From positions 1,178,001-1,242,000 of the forward strand of contig NZ_RKSM01000001.1 in NCBI RefSeq assembly GCF_008729015.1: a stretch of DNA of 64,000 nt, in the 5' to 3' direction. The position numbers and the translations under genes were made by a program. This DNA comes from Haloarcula sp. CBA1129. Lineage in GTDB: Archaea > Halobacteriota > Halobacteria > Halobacteriales > Haloarculaceae. This document shows, one piece after another, positions 60,382-64,000 of the stretch. Each line of letters starts with the position of its first letter. Position 1 is the stretch's first letter. The notes beneath the pieces are model-generated. The model had not been told where the DNA came from. It searched no databases and was given only the letters and a program-made list of their open reading frames with translations.

Positions 60382-62247
60382 TCAGTCGTCGGCTTCGGAC
60401 CGTCCCCACTCGAATTCGGTCCCGTACCAGTCCGGTTCGTCCTCGCTGAACACGTCGGCGAACACGAACATCGCGCCGTCGGGGTAGGTCGTATCGATGT
60501 ACAGCCGCCAGCCGTGGGCCTCCGCGATTGTCTTGACGATAGAGAGGCCGAGCCCGGTCCCCTCCTCGCTCGTCGTGTGACCGTACTCGAAAATATTGTC
60601 GACCGCGTCGGTCGGAATCCCCGGCCCGTCATCGGCGACATAGAACCCATGTTCCGTCAGTCCGACCGTGACAGTCACTTCCGGGCCGACGTGGTCGATT
60701 GCGTTGCGAAACAGGTTCTCGAGAGCTCGCAGGAGCCGCGTCCGGTCGGCGTCGATGGTTCGACTGCCCGCGACTTCGATGCTGGCGTTTTTGTTGTCGA
60801 TGTTGTCCCACGCCTCGGTGACGACGCCCTCCAGCGGAACCGGGGCCGTCTCCTCGACACTTGCGCCCTTTCTTGTGAGCGTCAACACGTCGTCGATTAT
60901 CGACTCGATACGGTCGTGTGCGCCTTCGAGTTTCTCGATATGGGACTGGAGGTCGGCCGAATCCGTCTCCGGGTCTGACAGCCGCGTCGCAAGCAGTTCG
61001 ACGTGGCCCCGAGCCACGGTAAGCGGGTTTCGGAGATCGTGGCTCAGTGTCGATGCGAACTCGTCTAGCCGCTCGTTTTGGCGTTCGAGTTCGTGACTCG
61101 ACCGCTCAGCCTTCTTCCGGGCCGTCTGTGCCTGTCGGATCTGGCTCCGGAGCGTGTCCCGCATGTTTCCGAAAGCGTCGTACAGCCGCCCGATCTCATC
61201 CTGTCGAGTCGTCGATACGTCAACACCGAGATCGCCCTGTTCCATCGCCTGCGTCCGGTTACGGAGCTGTCTCAGGGGCCGAATCGTATGCCGTCCGAAG
61301 AGGTATCCCGCGACGCCCAGAGAGACGACTGCCGTCCCGACGACAGCGAGGTATCCCCAGCGGACGAGCCGGCTCGTTCCGTACAGTGACTCTCGCGTTG
61401 CGCTCGTCATGACCACCCACGACGTGCCGTTGACGGGCGTGTACGTTGCGACATGGTCCTCCGTTTCGATAGTCGTCGTTCGGCCCGCTGTCGCGTCCCG
61501 GAGGCCGTCCTGACTAATTCGCGCGGAACCGCCCGAACCGCCGATAACCGGCTCTCCGTCTCCGGTGAGCAAGTGCGTCTCGAACCCATCGCGCTCGCCG
61601 TGAACCTGCTCGGCTGGGACTCTCGAAACGAGAACCAGCGCCCCATCGCCATCAGACACGGGGGCTACGAACGCCATCGAGTGGCCGTCACCGTCCGCGT
61701 ATGCTGTCGACCGCACGACTCTCCCAGCATCGGTGGTGTCGTTCATCGTCGCCATCACGGGCGCCTCCCACGCAGGTTCGACCGCCCACGGAGATCGGCC
61801 TTCTGTGTTCGTCCCAGTACTAGCGACGACTATCTGAGAGTCGGCGATGGTGGAGATGTAGTGGAGCGAACGAATCTGTGACGACTCTGCCGTGGCTATC
61901 GTGGTGAGGTACTGTCTGATGTCTGCGGGCGTCCCAGTGTCATATACCCCTGCGGCCGTGATAGCGACGGCTTCCGTCTCGGTGGTTGTCCGCCACTGCT
62001 CGATACTCTCGGCGCGATACGTGGCCGACGTTTCGAGGTCCGCCGCCGCGCCGCTGACGACCCGTTCTTGGATCTGCAGGTAGCTGCCGAAGCCGACGGC
62101 TGTGAGTACGACAACGATTACCGCCAGCGCGACAGCGAACTTCGCCGCGTAGTTACGCACGGACGCGTCCGGGAGGATTGCGTGAAGCTGCTCTATCAGC
62201 CCATCGGGCTGACTGGACGCTGCTGTCTCATCCCCACCACCTGTCAT
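60382..62247 (-). CDS. Membrane sensor histidine kinase (extracellular sensor, HAMP, HisKA, HATPase)
   Basis: A 621-residue kinase. Helix 1 (AVALAVIVVVLTAVGFGSYL) leads to an extracellular dCache-like domain (AESIEQWRTTTETEAVAITA, VPAEQVHGERDGFETHLL). Helix 2 (YLAVVGTAVVSLGVAGYLFG) is followed by HAMP (TIRPLRQLRNRTQAMEQGDL). HisKA has the phosphoacceptor in STLSHDLRNPLTVARGH. HATPase_c follows with ENLFRNAIDHVGP, ADDGPGIPTDAVDNIF and GTGLGLSIVKTI. It should report a small extracellular ligand. No response regulator is adjacent. Confidence 0.92.
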   Translation of the reverse strand: MTGGGDETAASSQPDGLIEQLHAILPDASVRNYAAKFAVALAVIVVVLTAVGFGSYLQIQERVVSGAAADLETSATYRAESIEQWRTTTETEAVAITAAGVYDTGTPADIRQYLTTIATAESSQIRSLHYISTIADSQIVVASTGTNTEGRSPWAVEPAWEAPVMATMNDTTDAGRVVRSTAYADGDGHSMAFVAPVSDGDGALVLVSRVPAEQVHGERDGFETHLLTGDGEPVIGGSGGSARISQDGLRDATAGRTTTIETEDHVATYTPVNGTSWVVMTSATRESLYGTSRLVRWGYLAVVGTAVVSLGVAGYLFGRHTIRPLRQLRNRTQAMEQGDLGVDVSTTRQDEIGRLYDAFGNMRDTLRSQIRQAQTARKKAERSSHELERQNERLDEFASTLSHDLRNPLTVARGHVELLATRLSDPETDSADLQSHIEKLEGAHDRIESIIDDVLTLTRKGASVEETAPVPLEGVVTEAWDNIDNKNASIEVAGSRTIDADRTRLLRALENLFRNAIDHVGPEVTVTVGLTEHGFYVADDGPGIPTDAVDNIFEYGHTTSEEGTGLGLSIVKTIAEAHGWRLYIDTTYPDGAMFVFADVFSEDEPDWYGTEFEWGRSEADD

Positions 62248-62301
62248 TATCTAATCTGATCCTTCGGTAATCGACCGCTACCCATCGTTATGTTCAGCCC
62301 A

Positions 62302-62316
62302 TGATATAATTTATCA
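62302..62316. promoter_or_regulatory. AT-rich dyad TGATA-TAATT-TATCA
   Basis: A perfect 5-bp inverted repeat in the 157-bp divergent region between the sensor kinase gene (start 62247) and the gene at 62405. The stretch is so A/T-rich that chance palindromes are likely, but it overlaps where both promoters should lie. Confidence 0.4.
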
Positions 62317-62404
62317 TATGTTATAATCGTAGGCATCTGTGTTTCGAGAGAGCGGCCCCAGACGAGTCGTAAGGGGTTTCCTCGCGCTCATCGTCTCCTT
62401 TCGT

Positions 62405-62731
62405 ATGAGCCTCGACGACCTACAGGACGATATTGAAGCGGCGTACGGCGACTTCGACGACGAATTCGAGCTATCGATCGACCGCGAGACGCGCAACGAA
62501 CTCGCGATGTTGTCTGTTGCACTCGACCCGGACGACCCGGAAGAACTCGTCAGGCGCGCGGTTCACATGCTGTTTCAGTCGACCGTCGACCGAGGGACGC
62601 TGGATTTCAATCTCCGGTCGAGCTACGATTGCACGTACGATGAGTACCTCTCGGGGATGACCTTCGACCAGATGACCGGGAACGACTTCCCCCAGCAACA
62701 GGAGAAGGACGACCGGCGCTACCAGTTTTAA
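62405..62731 (+). CDS. Small conserved haloarchaeal protein, possibly DNA-binding
   Basis: A 108-residue protein starting MSLDDLQDDIEAAYGDFD. A helical segment reads DRETRNELAMLSVALDPDDPEELVRRAVHM (given shortened in places) and resembles the second half of an RHH-like or helical regulator. The tail is Asp/Gln-rich (NDFPQQQEKDDRRYQF). Function unknown. It diverges from the sensor kinase gene. Confidence 0.75.
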   Translation: MSLDDLQDDIEAAYGDFDDEFELSIDRETRNELAMLSVALDPDDPEELVRRAVHMLFQSTVDRGTLDFNLRSSYDCTYDEYLSGMTFDQMTGNDFPQQQEKDDRRYQF

Positions 62732-62844
62732 ATCAAGAGAGCCAGCGCCAGCACCGATGCGACACACAGGACGACTGAACAGTGGAGTTCCCGTTTGAGC
62801 ACCAGCAGCAGTGACGAGAAGGCGACAACCGAAACACCTTCCAA
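62728..62844 (-). CDS. Candidate 38-residue two-helix membrane protein
   Basis: An ORF with a TTG start directly after an in-frame stop: MEGVSVVAFSSLLLVL, KRELHCS, then VVLCVASVLALALLI. Two short hydrophobic helices around a small charged turn are typical of haloarchaeal micro-proteins. Its stop overlaps the stop of the convergent 62405 gene. It lies 65 bp after padR in the same direction. The weak start codon keeps confidence low. Confidence 0.35.
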   Translation of the reverse strand: MEGVSVVAFSSLLLVLKRELHCSVVLCVASVLALALLI

Positions 62845-62909
62845 TTACTGATTAAGAGACGCGAGACTGCGGGCGAAACAACGACCTCAGCACAAGCGTC
62901 GCGACGCTG

Positions 62910-63185
62910 TTACAGGTCGACGTACTGGTCTTCCCACTCGCGGCGGGCGTCGATCTCGCGTCGGCCACGACGTGTGAGCGTATAGAAGTTGGTCCGGCGG
63001 TCGCGCTGCCCTTTCTCGACCAGTCCCTTGTCAACTAGGGTGTCGAGGTTCGGGTACAGGCGACCGTGATGGATCTCCTTCTCGTAGTACGCTTCGAGTT
63101 CCTCCTTGATAGCTAAGCCGTGGGGTTCCTCCCTGCCAGCGATCACGTAGAGAAGGTCACGCTGGAATCCTGTCAAGTCGTGCAT
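62910..63185 (-). CDS. PadR-family transcriptional regulator
   Basis: A 91-residue winged-helix protein: LTGFQRDLLYVIAGREEPHGL, the recognition region HHGRLYPNLDTLVDKGLVEKG and wing FYTLTRRGRREIDAR. PadR proteins repress their own gene and a nearby export or membrane gene. A dyad at 63208-63219 lies between a TATA-like ATATTTAAC and the start codon. Residue composition and length are normal. Confidence 0.9.
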   Translation of the reverse strand: MHDLTGFQRDLLYVIAGREEPHGLAIKEELEAYYEKEIHHGRLYPNLDTLVDKGLVEKGQRDRRTNFYTLTRRGRREIDARREWEDQYVDL

Positions 63186-63207
63186 CGATTCACCTATGTA
63201 ATGATTT

Positions 63208-63219
63208 AGTATCTATACT
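63208..63219. promoter_or_regulatory. Candidate PadR operator AGTAT-CT-ATACT
   Basis: A perfect 5-bp inverted repeat with a 2-bp spacer, 23-34 bp upstream of the padR ATG and directly downstream of a TATA-like ATATTTAAC (63222-63230 on the minus strand). A dimer bound here would block transcription, as expected for autorepression. Confidence 0.6.
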
Positions 63220-63675
63220 GTTAAATATATCGGCCCAGAGAATTTGACGTGGTTTCGGTAGTTCTGGGTGTCGAATTTTCTGTATGTAGACCCTCAGCAA
63301 TCCATTTATCTATATGGTAACTACAGTCAGAATGTAATCATTCCTCGGAAACTGATGGCAACAGTAGCATTTGTCAGCGGAGAATACAGATGGCATAGTA
63401 CAGCGCCCTGTTCGAAAACGATGATCTACCAGCACGCCCAGCGCGGAGGGACAGAAGGCCACGTTCGCGCCGCCGTCGCAAGCGGAGTTTAAGATGAGAG
63501 GCGAGCGCGGGGGCCTGAAGGACGACGACGGCGATCAGCATCGAAGTCGAACGGGAGTGCCCCGAGAACGCGACAGGCACAGAACAGTCTATCGAGTAAG
63601 TCGTATCGTCCAGCAGTCGCTTTTCCGATGTACAGATTCCACTCGTGTTAGGTCGTTTGCAGCGAAGTAAGTGGA

Positions 63676-63702
63676 AAGCGGTCGCGAAAAACGCGACCGC
63701 TT
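63676..63702. terminator. Perfect 11-bp hairpin with AAAAA loop
   Basis: AAGCGGTCGCG pairs exactly with CGCGACCGCTT around five adenines. Its position about 145 bp after the stop of the gene at 63848 (minus strand) would suit a terminator for that transcript, but it could also be part of a structured RNA or element end. No T-run follows. Confidence 0.4.
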
Positions 63703-63724
63703 GCCGCCCTGAATTGGTCCCCGC

Positions 63725-63754
63725 TGACGCTTCGGCCCTCCAAGCGAAGCGTCA
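63725..63754. terminator. Perfect 10-bp hairpin with 10-base loop
   Basis: TGACGCTTCG pairs exactly with CGAAGCGTCA; the loop is GCCCTCCAAG. It lies 22 bp from the previous hairpin. Same alternatives: terminator, structured RNA, or remnant of a palindrome-ended mobile element. Confidence 0.4.
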
Positions 63755-63847
63755 CTTGGTCGAATGGGGCAGAATAACTTAAAAGTACCGGCCCCGTCCA
63801 GCAGATGTTAGTTATCGAATTAAAATCGAATGTAAGCTATAACTAAT

Positions 63848-63994
63848 CTAGATGTGTTCCTCCTCAAGCACCCACCCAAGGGCTCGCTTGTAGTGGGTGA
63901 ACATCATTCGGACCCGCTCGTGGTCCATCTCCTCGTCGGCTAACTGTTCAGCAAGGAACTCGTACTGCTCGCGAATCTCGTCTTCCGAGCGCAT
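63848..63994 (-). CDS. Small conserved haloarchaeal protein (48 residues)
   Basis: MRSEDEIREQYEFLAEQLA, then DEEMDHERVRMMFTHYKRA and a Trp-containing end LGWVLEEEHI. Helical, with alternating acidic and hydrophobic residues. I recall similar complete small proteins in haloarchaea, so the ATG at 63994 is probably the true start. An extension past the right edge cannot be excluded. Function unknown. Confidence 0.65.
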   Translation of the reverse strand: MRSEDEIREQYEFLAEQLADEEMDHERVRMMFTHYKRALGWVLEEEHI

Positions 63995-64000
63995 GCGTGG

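Larger units (their letters stand above)
63186..63847. other. Intergenic region with two strong hairpins
   Basis: Apart from the padR promoter no gene is supported; frames at 63268-63492 (plus) and 63374-63580 (minus) have no domain-like sequence and overlap each other. Two hairpins lie at 63676-63702 and 63725-63754. Confidence 0.5.

Noticed and set aside
63268-63492. 74-codon plus-strand ORF and overlapping 68-codon minus-strand ORF
   Set aside because: The two frames overlap and neither shows a domain, an acidic bias or a convincing start region.

Overview
The window looks like part of a haloarchaeal genome, most likely Haloarcula or a close relative. The sequence is GC-rich and the proteins are strongly acidic. 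Secreted proteins carry Tat-type lipoprotein signals and one ends in a PGF-CTERM-type anchor. Several small families typical of haloarchaea are present. Genes for a methylaspartate mutase small subunit, a B12-binding methylmalonyl-CoA mutase subunit and a MeaB-type GTPase fit an organism using the methylaspartate cycle. Names rest on motifs read by eye; no database search was possible.

Left end (1-3300). After a truncated substrate-binding lipoprotein gene on the minus strand comes an AT-rich stretch of about 1.25 kb that is apparently non-coding. It holds four blocks of a 13-bp repeat (consensus about CTGTAAYNNNTAT, 19 units in register). Further inverted and direct copies lie in the promoter of a ParA-type ATPase gene, which overlaps a small acidic partner gene by 4 bp. 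This reads as an unusual partition or maintenance cassette and is the most unusual part of the window.

Sugar region (3303-12578). An ABC sugar transporter operon (lipoprotein, two permeases, ATPase, small membrane protein) is followed by a TrmB-type regulator, an aldo-keto reductase, a divergent zinc-ribbon membrane protein and gfcR. A dyad of the form ACAAC-N4-GTKGT occurs at the transporter, reductase and gfcR promoters, with a weaker copy before the first permease. This suggests one sugar regulon.

Metabolic and envelope genes (12.6-26 kb). These include a thiolase/DUF35 pair, the small methylmalonyl-CoA mutase subunit with MeaB, and a glycan module. The glycan module has a GT2, a DUF2304 protein, a polysaccharide deacetylase, a flippase-like protein, a convergent GT-C enzyme and a second GT2. 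An MFS transporter, an RHH regulator and small hypotheticals follow.

Information processing and surface genes (26-50 kb). Here are a Dna2-like nuclease-helicase, two bPH2 membrane proteins, an Lhr-type helicase, a membrane-bound HTH protein, a methyltransferase, a metallo-hydrolase, a GAF histidine kinase, Pelota, a DUF4013 protein, an AIR-synthase-like protein, RqcH, an FAD oxidoreductase, a large CARDB/PGF surface protein and Elp3.

Right part (50-64 kb). This holds a chemotaxis-type transducer, a cupin, an S1/OB/DHH-like protein, YIP1, an FMN reductase, an apparently orphan methylaspartate mutase subunit, GNAT, a cation exchanger, MutY, a second histidine kinase and a PadR regulator with an operator-like dyad. 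Two strong hairpins lie in the last intergenic region. Several genes too short for ordinary ORF calling are listed: 44, 56, 38 and 48 codons.
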